Shown: positions 16,627 through 26,331, numbered from the stretch's first letter. The stretch: 64,000 bases of DNA from JAOAPY01 sp038237475 (GCA_038237475.1 JBBRYS010000007.1:226133-290132), one strand, 5' to 3'. The notes: generated by a model from the letters alone, not told the origin. Numbers and translations: made by a program.

Positions 16627-18003
16627 ATGAGATTTCGCAATGTCAGCCTTGTCTTTATTCTGATTTGCATCATGGCGGTGCTGGCGACGGTTGCAATCGT
16701 CATGGCCCAGCAAAACAAGCCCACGCACCCACAAAGCGATCTGAAAGTTACTTATAAGGTGACTATGTCCAGCGCCGGGACCTCGATGCCGGCTTCCGAA
16801 AGCACCACTCTGATCAAAGGAGTGCGCGAGCGAAGCGAGGACCACACCGGCTACAGCGACAGTATCAACATTACGCAGTGCGATCTGAAACGCACCCTCC
16901 AAATAAACGACAAGACCAGAAAATATATTGCGACTCCAATGCAGGACGACACGGCTGCTTCAGCAACCACTCCTGCGCCAAAAGTTGCGCCGGCCAGCCC
17001 GAGCCGACGGGGCGGCGTCATTACTTACATCGCGTCTTCGAGGGACACGGGCGAGCGCAAGGAGATGTTCGGCTTCACTGCAAGACACGTGAAAAGTTCG
17101 ACGCGCATCGAATCGTCAGCTGACGCCTGCAATCCGATGAAGCAGCGTTTTGAACAGGATGGTTGGTACATTGATTTGAGTGTGGGTTTCAGTTGCGAGC
17201 TCGGTCGCCGTTCGATGGGTCCTCCGCCGATGGCCACCGGCGGCTGCCTGGATCGCACGCAGTTTCGCCGTGAAGGTGCGGCGCGCACCGGGTTCCCTCT
17301 GATTGAAACCACGACCATTTACGATCAGAACGATCAGCCCTCGTTCAGCACTACGAGAGAAGTAACCGATCTCTCTCGCCAGCCACTTGAGGCCGCGCTG
17401 TTCGATGTTCCGGCCGGCTACACCGAAGCTAAAGACTGGCAGGAACTTAATGGGCAGTCCGACGCGAACGCCATGGTGGCTGAGGCGATGGGACGAAATC
17501 GCGAACCCTCTTCAGCTGCTGTAACCCAGCCGAGCGCGCCCACTGAGTCAAAGCGGCCGGGGACGATCCGCATCGGCGTAGTCCAGATCAACAATCGAAC
17601 AGATCGTTCCGTTTCGACTGAATCGCTGCGCGAAAGATTGATCGGCGGCCTTGAGGGGGCGAGTGTCGAAGCGGTGCCACTCAGAGCATCCTCACAAGCC
17701 GAAGCCGATGCCGAAGCCAAAGCAAAACAATGCGATTTTGTTTTGTTTACGGACATCACAGCTTTGAAGACATCGGCAGCCAAGAAATTGGGTGGGATGT
17801 TCGGGCGCGCTACCGGCGTGGGTTCTGGAGGCCTTGATAAGACCGAATCGAAACTAGACTTCAAGCTAATGCCGGTTGGAGAGAGTGCGCCGCGTTTACA
17901 ATCCTCGACTTCGGGAAAGGAAGAAGGCGATGACGCAAGCGCCGGCGCGGCCATCGATGCGGAGGCGCGAGCAGTGAGCGCGGCCGCCAAAAAGCGAGGC
18001 TAG
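16627..18003 (+). CDS. exported protein of unknown function
   Basis: 458 residues with an N-terminal signal peptide or anchor (hydrophobic 7-27, VFILICIMAVLATVAIVMAQ). The N-terminal half (35-290) resembles DUF4412-like periplasmic proteins (TYKVTMSSAGTSMPASES, repeated references to ion/redox-neutral beta-strands). The C-terminal part (about 320-400; IRIGVVQINNRTDRS... CDFVLFTDITALK) looks like a nucleotide-free alpha-beta domain seen in lipoprotein-type envelope factors. Four cysteines are spread through the middle. ATG 16627 follows AAAAGGAGC. I do not recognise the function. Confidence 0.72.
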   Translation: MRFRNVSLVFILICIMAVLATVAIVMAQQNKPTHPQSDLKVTYKVTMSSAGTSMPASESTTLIKGVRERSEDHTGYSDSINITQCDLKRTLQINDKTRKYIATPMQDDTAASATTPAPKVAPASPSRRGGVITYIASSRDTGERKEMFGFTARHVKSSTRIESSADACNPMKQRFEQDGWYIDLSVGFSCELGRRSMGPPPMATGGCLDRTQFRREGAARTGFPLIETTTIYDQNDQPSFSTTREVTDLSRQPLEAALFDVPAGYTEAKDWQELNGQSDANAMVAEAMGRNREPSSAAVTQPSAPTESKRPGTIRIGVVQINNRTDRSVSTESLRERLIGGLEGASVEAVPLRASSQAEADAEAKAKQCDFVLFTDITALKTSAAKKLGGMFGRATGVGSGGLDKTESKLDFKLMPVGESAPRLQSSTSGKEEGDDASAGAAIDAEARAVSAAAKKRG

Positions 18004-18042
18004 GTTTTGGAGTGCGATCGGAACAATTAAGTGATGCCAGAC

Positions 18043-18078
18043 GCGACGGCGCTTTGATTAGAAAAGAAGCGCCGTCGC
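18043..18078. terminator. bidirectional hairpin between convergent genes
   Basis: Perfect 12-bp inverted repeat GCGACGGCGCTT/AAGCGCCGTCGC with a 12-nt loop, in the 100-bp gap between convergent genes. The poor T-tract makes it a moderate call. Confidence 0.6.
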
Positions 18079-18106
18079 TGTCAGGCTCAGACCACCTGAT
18101 GTGTCG

Positions 18107-18679
18107 TTAGCCTTTCGGCTTCTTATTCTTGCCCTTGCCCTTTTCCGGTTCCGCCGCGGCCGGCAGTTTCCTGGCGGCGTCGATAATCGAGCTCGCATTT
18201 TCGAGCGCCTGCGAAATACTGCTGATCTCGTCGTCGGACTTCGCCTGCTCGCCCAGCGGCGTAAGTTCGGTCATTAACTGTTCGGCGGTGAGATTGAGCT
18301 TGCGCAGCGACTTTGCCAGCAGCGGGTTCTTTTCGTCATGCAGGCTGACATCATCAATGTTTGTGATTGCCTCTTCTAGAATGCGTGCGATGTCGCCAAT
18401 TAATTCCGCCCGTGTGCCTTTGGGTAACTCACCCCACTTCTCTGAATCCTTCTGCAGCTGCTTGGCAGTAAATGTTCCGCTGCTGTTGATGACCATCATC
18501 CGGCGCTGAATAGCCTTGATAAAGATTTCTGTTCGCAGATCGAGGACCTGAGACTCCTGAATCAGTTCGACTTCCTGCGGCGTGAGGTGATCTCGCCTCT
18601 GGGCCGTGGCGGAAAAACTGGATAGCGCAAAGAAGACAGTTAGAGCGAGCAGTTGTGTGCAGGATTTGATAGGCATCAT
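18107..18679 (-). CDS. exported protein of unknown function (third gene of TPR operon)
   Basis: 190 residues with a signal peptide (about 1-26, LLALTVFFALSSFSATAQ) and a mostly helical mature part ending in a Lys/Pro-rich tail (EKGKGKNKKPKG). There are no catalytic motifs. Its ATG overlaps the TGA of the preceding gene (ATGA), so it is coupled to it. Together with the two upstream genes it forms an operon of exported helical proteins; a shared envelope role is inferred. Confidence 0.72.
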   Translation of the reverse strand: MMPIKSCTQLLALTVFFALSSFSATAQRRDHLTPQEVELIQESQVLDLRTEIFIKAIQRRMMVINSSGTFTAKQLQKDSEKWGELPKGTRAELIGDIARILEEAITNIDDVSLHDEKNPLLAKSLRKLNLTAEQLMTELTPLGEQAKSDDEISSISQALENASSIIDAARKLPAAAEPEKGKGKNKKPKG

Positions 18680-19272
18680 CTTTCCAGGTTGTTGGGGGTG
18701 TCTTTTACTTTGTTCCCTTCATCCTGCTTTCCGGGACCATCGCGGACGACGGTGTGGCCATAAAAAGCATTGAGGGCATCTGTCCGGCCTTCGCGGGCGA
18801 AGGTTTCCACCTCTTTCATGCGCGTCGCATATTCCAGCGGCGTTATGCGACGCATCGCGGTCAGCCGCGGCCCGTGCGCGCGCAAGGCCAGTTCGAGATG
18901 TTTGTAATGATCGCGCGTCTTGCCGCGCTCGGCATTCAAGCCGGCCAAAAACTTAAATCCATCCTCAATCAACGCGAGGTAATTACCGAGTTCCATTAGC
19001 GACGCGTCGTATTGTTGTTCGGTGGCCGCTTTCTCGGCGCGCTGCAGATGCTGCCCGGCCAGATCCAGCGTGCTTCGCATCCGCGCTTTCGGATCCTTTG
19101 CCTCATTGAGCTCCGCGCGCTCCGCTGGCGGGATTGTCCTCAGCGGCGGAGGCGCCGGCATCTGGTCCGGTTGCCTGGCACTCTGGCCCAACGCTGCCGC
19201 GCAAAAGGCAGTGAGCAAAATTCCCGCCAGTAAGAAATTCAGCTGACGCCAGTTGGTCGGTAAGGGATTCAT
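18676..19272 (-). CDS. exported helical protein of unknown function (second gene of TPR operon)
   Basis: 198 residues; signal peptide at about 1-31 (NFLLAGILLTAFCAAALGQ), a Pro-rich segment, then a helical region (SRS-like repeats of about 35 residues, EKAATEQQYDASLMELGNYLALIEDG split over two helices). I chose ATG 19272 because the signal sequence starts there; the frame is open to 19308 and would overlap the TPR gene. It ends in an ATGA overlap with the next gene. Function unknown. Confidence 0.7.
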   Translation of the reverse strand: MNPLPTNWRQLNFLLAGILLTAFCAAALGQSARQPDQMPAPPPLRTIPPAERAELNEAKDPKARMRSTLDLAGQHLQRAEKAATEQQYDASLMELGNYLALIEDGFKFLAGLNAERGKTRDHYKHLELALRAHGPRLTAMRRITPLEYATRMKEVETFAREGRTDALNAFYGHTVVRDGPGKQDEGNKVKDTPNNLER

Positions 19273-19288
19273 GATCTGCGAGCAGGCG

Positions 19289-20755
19289 TTATCGCTTACG
19301 CTTGACACCCTGTTTCAGTTTGATCTGCCGCTCAAGCGTTGGCAGTCTCAGTTTCACTTTCTCGATCTCGAGTTGGTTTACGCTTGGATTGGCCCGAGTT
19401 ATAAAAGTCTGGTAGTTCGCGAGCGCATCTTCAAATTCGCCCAGCTTGTCGTGAGCCGTAGCCACGAAAAAGTAAGTAATAGCCTGTTCAGGTCTCGCGG
19501 CCAGCAGCCAATTGTACTCCGTCAGGGCTTCGGAAAATCTTTTTAATTCGTAGAGGGCCGTGGCCAGATTCGCATGCGCCACATAACTGCCGGGGACAAC
19601 CGCAATGAAGCTTTGCAGAATTCCCACTGCATCTTCAAAGCGCCGCGACTGGACCAGCGCGGCTGCGTAACCAACTGCATAGTCGGGATTTTTTTTGTCC
19701 AGTGAATTCGCACGCCTGAAAAAATCCAGCGAGCGCGCGGGATCGTCAGTGCGGTACGATGCGCCCAGGCGTGCCAGCAACATTGGATTCTGCGGATTCT
19801 TTTGTAAGAGAGTCTCGAGAGCCTTTCGGGCTGTCAAAGGATCGGCGTCGTTAGCGGCCGCAATCTCAGCCGCGCTGCCGATGACCTTGATCTCGCCGTC
19901 CGCAGCGACTGCAGCCGGAGTGATTGTGATACCCAGAAGTTGTGCCAACTGAGCAGCCTCGTCCGTTTTCCCGGCACGCTGGTAAAGATCAAGCAGACGC
20001 AAGAGAACCTGCTTATCACCCGGCTTAACTTTTTCGGCAGCCTTCAAATCTTCAATCGCAGGTACGCAATCTCCGTCGGCGGCCAGCGCCTCGGCGCGCT
20101 CAACCAGAGCTGCGAAGTTCTGCGGTTCGATTTGTAGGGCGTGGTCCAGGCTGGTTCTGGCACTCGCCTTATCCCCGTTGGCGCGCTCGGTAATCGCGCG
20201 CAGGACCCAGGCAGAAACCGGCGCGTCGGAATTTTTTGTGGCCCGTTGGGCCAGGGCCTGCGCCTCCGGGGTGTCGCCCGCGCGCAGGCGAACTTCGGCC
20301 AGCGCGCGGAGTGCCGTGGTGTTAACCGGATCAAGCTTGAGAGCTTGACGCAGGATTGGCTCGGCCTCCTGATCACGCTTAGCGCGCGCCAAGAGTGTTC
20401 CCAGCGACGAATATGGCAGCGCCCAGTTTCGGCGCAGTTCGAGCGAACGTCGCAGTGCGGCTTCGGCTTCCGGCAGGCGGTCAAGGGAGGTGAGCGCACT
20501 GCCCAGTTGAAACTCAGCTTCGGGAAACTCCGGCCGTACCTTGAGGGCTTGTTGGTAGAATTCAACCGCACGTTCAAAATCGCCGCGCGCGTGCGCGTTC
20601 TGTCCAAGCTCAAATAGCTTAACGGGATCCGCGCCGCCATCCCCAAAATCGTCACTTTGGGCACTGCCGGGCACCACCAACAACAGCACTGCTGCAGTAG
20701 TCAACAGCGCGCTGCGAAAGTTTGGCAGGAAGAGTCTTGATAACGATCTGAGCAT
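19289..20755 (-). CDS. exported tetratricopeptide-repeat protein
   Basis: 488 residues. Signal peptide at 1-33 (ALLTTAAVLLLVVPGSAQ), then about ten TPR units, for example ARGDFERAVEFYQQALKVRP and NLATALYELKRFSEALTEYN, ending in a basic tail. It is likely periplasmic or envelope-associated and acts as a scaffold for protein assemblies. First gene of a three-gene minus-strand operon. No enzymatic domain is visible; the partner proteins are probably the two genes that follow it. Confidence 0.85.
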   Translation of the reverse strand: MLRSLSRLFLPNFRSALLTTAAVLLLVVPGSAQSDDFGDGGADPVKLFELGQNAHARGDFERAVEFYQQALKVRPEFPEAEFQLGSALTSLDRLPEAEAALRRSLELRRNWALPYSSLGTLLARAKRDQEAEPILRQALKLDPVNTTALRALAEVRLRAGDTPEAQALAQRATKNSDAPVSAWVLRAITERANGDKASARTSLDHALQIEPQNFAALVERAEALAADGDCVPAIEDLKAAEKVKPGDKQVLLRLLDLYQRAGKTDEAAQLAQLLGITITPAAVAADGEIKVIGSAAEIAAANDADPLTARKALETLLQKNPQNPMLLARLGASYRTDDPARSLDFFRRANSLDKKNPDYAVGYAAALVQSRRFEDAVGILQSFIAVVPGSYVAHANLATALYELKRFSEALTEYNWLLAARPEQAITYFFVATAHDKLGEFEDALANYQTFITRANPSVNQLEIEKVKLRLPTLERQIKLKQGVKRKR

Positions 20756-20989
20756 TCAGAAATAAGGACTAACGCGCAACCATTTGGATGACTATATGGG
20801 GAGGTTTTGATGTTAGCACGCGCGAACTCACAACGTCCAAAGACTGAGGGGTTGGACCGGAAAGACTGCGGTTGCACTCGTCAGGGTCATGCGCTACCAT
20901 GCGCTTCTCGTAATCCAAAAAAGGTATTCGAGTTAACCGAGATATGTGCTCTGCGCTAGCTTTCGCTTTCTACAAAGAGGGAACCCGGT

Positions 20990-21868
20990 GTGAATAGTAT
21001 CTTAACCGCGGAACTCACAAGCGATGGTGAGAAGGCGAGTGACGAGGGGTTGACTGCCACAGTGTTGGCGAAAGAAGAACGCCTGCGGGCACTCTTTCGC
21101 GAGCTGGGATCTGTTGTCGTTGCCTTCTCAGGCGGTGTAGACAGTACCTATGTGGCGTATGTAGCGAACGCTGAATTAGGTGAGCACGCTCTCTGCGTCA
21201 CCGGTGATTCCGCGAGTCTGCCGCAGTACCAGCGCGCCGAATGCGCGCGCCTGGTGACGACCATGGGCCTTCGCCATGAGGTCATTCTCACTGAAGAATT
21301 GGCAGATCCTCGCTACCAGGCCAATGCTTCGAATCGCTGTTACTTCTGCAAAAACGAACTCTACGGGAAGCTGGAAGAACTCGCACTGCAGCGTGAGATC
21401 AAATGCATAGTGGATGGCTCAACTACCGATGACACGCACGATTTTCGTCCCGGTCGTGCCGCGGCCGCCGAACATGCGGTTCGCAGTCCGCTGATTGAAG
21501 CTGCTTTAAGCAAGGACGAAGTAAGAGTGCTCAGCCGGCGAGCAGGACTTCCTACCTGGGACAAACCGGCTAGTCCCTGCCTTTCGTCGCGCATAGCCTA
21601 CGGCACTACGGTGACCATTCAGCGACTCGACTCCGTCGATCGCGGTGAGGAGATAGTTCGTTCGCTGGGCTTTCGCGAATTCCGGGTGCGGCATCACGAC
21701 CAGCTCGTGCGGATTGAAGTAGCTCCATCAGAACTTGACCGCGCCCTGCAGCGAGACATAGTCGACGAATTGGCAAAAAGGTTCCGCGCCCTTGGCTTTA
21801 AATATGTGACGCTCGATTTGCATGGTTACCGCAGTGGCGCGATGAATGAAGCACTCAAGCAATCGTGA
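20990..21868 (+). CDS. larE: ATP-dependent sulfur transferase LarE
   Basis: 292-residue PP-loop protein. LarE adenylates the carboxylates of pyridinium biscarboxylic acid mononucleotide and adds sulfur, giving the nickel-pincer cofactor of lactate racemase and related enzymes. The PP-loop SGGVDST is at residues 47-53; CYFC is at 117-120; ASPCLSSR near 200 carries the family's sulfur-donor cysteine. Start GTG 20990 follows an AAGAGGG site. LarB and LarC are not nearby, so this is an orphan that needs partners elsewhere or serves another pathway. Glutamate dehydrogenase follows 38 bp later. Confidence 0.88.
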   Translation: MNSILTAELTSDGEKASDEGLTATVLAKEERLRALFRELGSVVVAFSGGVDSTYVAYVANAELGEHALCVTGDSASLPQYQRAECARLVTTMGLRHEVILTEELADPRYQANASNRCYFCKNELYGKLEELALQREIKCIVDGSTTDDTHDFRPGRAAAAEHAVRSPLIEAALSKDEVRVLSRRAGLPTWDKPASPCLSSRIAYGTTVTIQRLDSVDRGEEIVRSLGFREFRVRHHDQLVRIEVAPSELDRALQRDIVDELAKRFRALGFKYVTLDLHGYRSGAMNEALKQS

Positions 21869-21906
21869 CACTCGGCCCGGTCTTTCAAAGAGATTAAGAA
21901 GCGGAG

Positions 21907-23205
21907 ATGGTTATGGAAAGCATGTACAGCTCATCATACGTTGACGACATACGCGAAATAAAAGAAGAGAACCCTTTTGAGTCGATGATGTCGCGGTTTG
22001 ATCGCGCGGCCCAACTGCTGGAATTAGATGCAGACCTCTACGCCGTCATGCGTGTCCCCAACCGGGAATTGAAAGTTTATATTCCGACGCGCATGGACTC
22101 AGGGCGCATGCAGGTCTTCGAGGGCTATCGCGTCCAGCATAATTTCGCGCGCGGCCCGGCCAAGGGCGGCATCCGCTATTCGCCCGATGTCACTTTAGAC
22201 GAGGTGCGAGCGCTAGCCGCGTGGATGACATGGACATGCGCCGTGGTGAATGTTCCGTTTGGCGGCGCCAAGGGGGGAGTAATCTGCGATCCGCAGCAGA
22301 TGTCACTCGGCGAACTGGAGCGAATGACCAGACGGTATGCAGCGGAATTGGTGGACTTCATCGGACCCGAGAAGGACGTTCCAGCTCCGGACATGAATAC
22401 CAATGAGCAAACCATGGCCTGGATCATGGATACCTATTCCATGCATGCACGCCACACGGTTACCGCTTGTGTTACGGGCAAACCGATCGATCTCGGAGGC
22501 TCATCGGGTCGACGTGAAGCTACTGGTCGAGGGCTGCTGTTTGTTATTAACGAAGCAGTCAAGAAGTTCCAGATGGCGCCGTCGGCGACGCGGGTAGTGG
22601 TCCAGGGTTCCGGCAACGTGGGTGGGATTGCTGCAGAGTTGCTGCACGAGGCCGGCTATAAGATTGTGGCGATTTCCGATGTCCATGGGGGCATTTACAG
22701 TCCAGCGGGGATTGATATCCCGAACGCTTTAAGATATTTGCGCACCACACGATCTTTTGAAGGCTACGAAGGCGTTGAGACGGTTTCAAATCAGGAATTG
22801 CTCGAGTTGGATTGCGATGTGCTGGTGCCGGCGGCGACAGAAAATCAGATAACTTCGCAGAATGCAGATCGAATTCGCTGCAAAGTGCTTGCCGAAGGGG
22901 CGAATGGACCAACGACAGCAGCGGCAGACGAAATGCTGCACCAAAAAGGAATTTTTGTTATTCCCGACATCCTGGCCAACGCCGGTGGCGTAACCGTCTC
23001 ATACTTTGAATGGGTCCAGGACCGCATGGGGTATTTTTGGCGTGAGGACGTTGTAAACCAGCGGCTTCAGGATACGATGGTGGCAAGTTTCAACGATTTA
23101 TGCCGCTATGCTGACGCTCATTCAGTGGACACCCGGACCGCGGCCTACATGCTGGCAATCGACCGTGTAGCCTATGACACAAGGATGCGTGGGTTCTACG
23201 CGTGA
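21907..23205 (+). CDS. gdhA: glutamate dehydrogenase (Glu/Leu/Phe/Val family)
   Basis: 432 residues, hexameric-type length. It oxidatively deaminates glutamate to 2-oxoglutarate with NAD(P)+, linking nitrogen and TCA metabolism. The substrate-site Lys lies in GPAKGGIRY and PFGGAKGGV; VPAPDMNTNE and the Rossmann motif VVQGSGNVGG are intact. ATG 21907 (MVMESM) follows GCGGAG. It lies 38 bp after larE on the same strand. Coenzyme choice cannot be told from what is seen. Confidence 0.93.
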   Translation: MVMESMYSSSYVDDIREIKEENPFESMMSRFDRAAQLLELDADLYAVMRVPNRELKVYIPTRMDSGRMQVFEGYRVQHNFARGPAKGGIRYSPDVTLDEVRALAAWMTWTCAVVNVPFGGAKGGVICDPQQMSLGELERMTRRYAAELVDFIGPEKDVPAPDMNTNEQTMAWIMDTYSMHARHTVTACVTGKPIDLGGSSGRREATGRGLLFVINEAVKKFQMAPSATRVVVQGSGNVGGIAAELLHEAGYKIVAISDVHGGIYSPAGIDIPNALRYLRTTRSFEGYEGVETVSNQELLELDCDVLVPAATENQITSQNADRIRCKVLAEGANGPTTAAADEMLHQKGIFVIPDILANAGGVTVSYFEWVQDRMGYFWREDVVNQRLQDTMVASFNDLCRYADAHSVDTRTAAYMLAIDRVAYDTRMRGFYA

Positions 23206-23351
23206 CCGAAAAAACATAAGTCCGAAGTCTCTAAATAGTGAAAAAGTCTTGATTTCCCGTGGCAGGTGGAGTATGGTCTGGCTCAGTTTAGTACGTAGGA
23301 TCATGCGTGAAATGTTTTCTCAATCACGTAATGGGCCTGGGTGCGGGACAA

Positions 23352-23380
23352 TTGACACTGAGTGATCGGTTAAGTATAAG
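23352..23380 (+). promoter_or_regulatory. strong sigma70-type promoter upstream of the OmpA-like gene
   Basis: TTGACA (23352-23357), exactly 17 bp, TATAAG (23375-23380). It is in the 450-bp gap 23206-23654, which has no credible gene or hairpin otherwise. The predicted leader before ATG 23655 is about 270 nt. Confidence 0.65.
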
Positions 23381-23654
23381 AGGTCTCTCGGTATTTCAGG
23401 ACAGTCGAAAGAGAGTCGGTCGAGAGGAAGGCGCTGCGTTATATTTCTTCCACTTTTCCGAGTTATTGCCCACTACGATTTGATAGTAGTGAGATGGTTC
23501 CTGGTTTGACAGAGCGTAGTTAGGGTGCTGAAGCTCCGGGAAAGTCAATGCGCGGCTTAGTCCCGCTCCAGGATTTTGCTGGCGCGTGCAGTCCGTTGAA
23601 CGATAGGCCCCTACAAGAATTCTATATTTGAAAGTGTTTCGCAGGAGGAATGCG

Positions 23655-26243
23655 ATGAGACTCGCAAACAGAGCGCTTATTGCCGCGCTCGCAATGTTAA
23701 TTTTATGTGCTGTCGCTAACGCGCAGACACGAAGAGCGGAGAGTGATCCAAGAAATCAGTCTCCGTCCGTCGGTACAGGCGGTCCCGAAGGGGGCGCCAC
23801 CGGTCTATTTACCATCTACGATGGCTCGACGATTCGCAAGGGCGAATTTACCTTCAGTATCGCGTACAGTAATTATGATCGCGATCCGGGTAACGCCGAT
23901 ATCGTTGACGTCCCGGGCAGTTTCAATGTGGGCTTGAATGACCACATTGAGTTGTTCTTTAAGAGCAACCTGATGCGTGGGATTAAGGTGAATAACCCAT
24001 CCAATCTATCGGGTTTTTATCTGCCCAATATTTCGCTCTGTTCGGCAGTGTCGCCGTGCACCGGGGCTGCAATTATTCTGGCGCCCAGCGGACCAAACGT
24101 GGGCACGCTGGCGGGGACGGCATTGTTCCGTCCTTTCAACAACCAGCCATTTGTGCAGTTCCCGTTCATCGGTGGGTCGGCTGGTTCTTTCGGGCAGGGC
24201 CCGGGCCAGATCGGTTCGCTGTTCGGCTTCCCGGGCTTCAACGCCCAGATTGGAGCGCCGATTGGCAGTGGTGGCAGATTTAGTGGAGCCAGTTCCTTTC
24301 CGGGTCTCGGTTCGCCAGTAGGTAGCATCCTGCCGGGAATCGTGCTCGCGACGCAGCAGTTGCCCTGTACTGCACTGACAGGCGCCTGCCAGCCTCCGGG
24401 AAATCCCGGATCACAGAATCCCATCACCGTGCCGACGACGTTTACGATCGCTCCGAGTTACTTGCCGGATGCGCCGTTCGTTTCGCGGCAGTACGGCGAA
24501 TCCAGCTTCACTAATTATGTAGTGGGCGCCAAGATTCGCTTTACGGGTCCGAATAGCCCGTTGGGTGTTGGTATCATTCCGTTCTATCGCTGGTATCCGG
24601 ATAATGCCGATAGCCTGCGCGGCTTTACGCAACTGCAGCGTGGCGCCGGTCCCGGCGGCAGCTTTTTGAAGGGTGATTTGGGTGTGGTCGGCTTCATTGA
24701 TGGCCGCCTGCACAAACACGCTAACCTCTCGGTCAACGCGGGCTATATCCTGACCAGCAACGAGAAATCCAAGGCGATGAACAACGCAGTGTTGCTTGAT
24801 CGTCCTAATGAATTTCTGGTTGGCATTGGCTTGGATTTTCCGGTCAACAAACACTTCCAGCCGATGGCTGAAACGCGGATGACCCAGTATGTCGGCAACC
24901 GCACGCCAAACGCTTTCGAAAACAATCCGGTCGAGGTACTCGGCGGCGTCAAGATTTTCCCGAAACGCTGGTGGGGATTCGGCGTCGCTTATCGACGTCA
25001 CCTGAACGAGCAGGATAAAGATCATATCAACCGCGTCGATCAGAACGTTTCCGTAGCTAACCTCTCCGGAGTCTTTGTTCCAAATCGCGGTATCGTGATT
25101 GTGCCTGGTACTACGGTGCCGGCCACAACTGGCGGATACCCGACCGGTTTCAAGTTCTCCAATGATCCGAATGGTTTCATCGTGCAGTTCTTTGCGGGTC
25201 ACCGTAATTCACGAGCAGAGCCCCTGCCACCAAACGTCGCGCCAATCATTACTGCTGTGACTGCGTCAAGTTCCTCGATCGTTCTGCCTTGCGCGGAAGG
25301 CACTATGTCGGACAACTGTCCCGCAAGTGCGAATCTCGTGCTGCAGTTGACGGCAGATGCCCGAGACGAGAACAACGACGTCTTGCTGTATAGCTGGACT
25401 GTTACGGGTGGGAAAGTATCAGGTGAAGGCAAAGGCGTAACCTGGGATCTCACCGGCGCCAGACCTGGTACCTACACTGCTTCAGTTCAGGTAAGCGATG
25501 GCACGAATCCGCCAGTTTCCGGTTCGACAACGGTGACGATTGCGGATTGTCCGAATTGCCATGCGGCCTGCCCGACAGTGAACGTAAGCTGCCCGGATGC
25601 GGTTGAACTGGGCGCACCGATAACCTTTAACGCTTCGGTCGGCAACTCCAGTGCGAACGTTACATATAACTGGTCCGTCTCAGCTGGCACGATCAGCGGT
25701 GGTCAGGGTACTTCCTCGATTACTGTCGATTCGACTGGTCTGGGTGGTCAGACTGTAACGGCAACTCTGGAACTTGGTGGCCTGGATCCGTCATGCGCCA
25801 GGACCGCTTCGTGCTCGACTTCAGTGAAGTCGCCGCCTGCACCGACGGAATGCGATTTAGTCGATGAATACGGGGACATCAAGTTCAACGATGAAAAGGC
25901 CCGTCTCGACAGCTTCGCTTCCAGACTGCAGACCGATGTTGGTTCGCAAGGCTACATCCTGGGTTACGGCGCCTGCGAAGGCCAGGGTCTGGCTCGTGCT
26001 AACCGCGCCAAGGATTACCTCGTCAATACTCGCGGCATCGATGCCGGGCGTATCGTGGTAGTCGACGCCGGTTGCCGTGCGGAACTCTGGGTCTCGCTGT
26101 ATGTCTGTCCTCCGGGAGCTAACCCGCCAAGCGCGAAAGCCGATGGCGCCGTCTCACCTTGTCCTGAATGCAGGGCCAAGCGACGTGCTCCGCGGCCTCG
26201 CGTTCGTCACGGCAAAAAGAAAGCCAGCGACGAAGACGAGTAG
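23655..26243 (+). CDS. outer-membrane protein with Ig-like domains and OmpA domain
   Basis: 862 residues. Signal peptide 1-25 (LIAALAMLILCAVANAQ); residues 30-520 are Gly/Asn/Pro-rich with alternating strands, consistent with a beta-barrel; two PKD/Ig-like domains lie at about 526-636 and 638-715 (DENNDVLLYSWTVTGGKV; ITFNASVGNSSANVTYNWSV), each flanked by Cys pairs; an OmpA-like peptidoglycan-binding domain is at about 732-815 (DEYGDIKFND...ANRAKDYLVNTRGI); the basic tail contains CPEC. AGGAGG lies 6 nt before ATG 23655. It probably links the outer membrane to peptidoglycan. Confidence 0.85.
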   Translation: MRLANRALIAALAMLILCAVANAQTRRAESDPRNQSPSVGTGGPEGGATGLFTIYDGSTIRKGEFTFSIAYSNYDRDPGNADIVDVPGSFNVGLNDHIELFFKSNLMRGIKVNNPSNLSGFYLPNISLCSAVSPCTGAAIILAPSGPNVGTLAGTALFRPFNNQPFVQFPFIGGSAGSFGQGPGQIGSLFGFPGFNAQIGAPIGSGGRFSGASSFPGLGSPVGSILPGIVLATQQLPCTALTGACQPPGNPGSQNPITVPTTFTIAPSYLPDAPFVSRQYGESSFTNYVVGAKIRFTGPNSPLGVGIIPFYRWYPDNADSLRGFTQLQRGAGPGGSFLKGDLGVVGFIDGRLHKHANLSVNAGYILTSNEKSKAMNNAVLLDRPNEFLVGIGLDFPVNKHFQPMAETRMTQYVGNRTPNAFENNPVEVLGGVKIFPKRWWGFGVAYRRHLNEQDKDHINRVDQNVSVANLSGVFVPNRGIVIVPGTTVPATTGGYPTGFKFSNDPNGFIVQFFAGHRNSRAEPLPPNVAPIITAVTASSSSIVLPCAEGTMSDNCPASANLVLQLTADARDENNDVLLYSWTVTGGKVSGEGKGVTWDLTGARPGTYTASVQVSDGTNPPVSGSTTVTIADCPNCHAACPTVNVSCPDAVELGAPITFNASVGNSSANVTYNWSVSAGTISGGQGTSSITVDSTGLGGQTVTATLELGGLDPSCARTASCSTSVKSPPAPTECDLVDEYGDIKFNDEKARLDSFASRLQTDVGSQGYILGYGACEGQGLARANRAKDYLVNTRGIDAGRIVVVDAGCRAELWVSLYVCPPGANPPSAKADGAVSPCPECRAKRRAPRPRVRHGKKKASDEDE

Positions 26244-26282
26244 GCCTGACTAAAATCATAATCGCGACCACGCGATGATTTC

Positions 26283-26331
26283 CCAAGCGGGCGATGTTCT
26301 CAATAGAGAGATGCATCGCCCGCTTGGCTTT
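26283..26331 (+). terminator. intrinsic terminator after the OmpA-like gene
   Basis: Perfect 14-bp stem CCAAGCGGGCGATG/CATCGCCCGCTTGG (26283-26296 with 26314-26327), 17-nt loop, followed by CTTTTG. The long GC-rich stem is convincing although the T-tract is short. Confidence 0.65.

Noticed and set aside
23206..23654. Possible gene in the gap before the OmpA-like protein
   Set aside because: Frames are short, with no ribosome-binding site or recognisable homology; only a promoter is supported.
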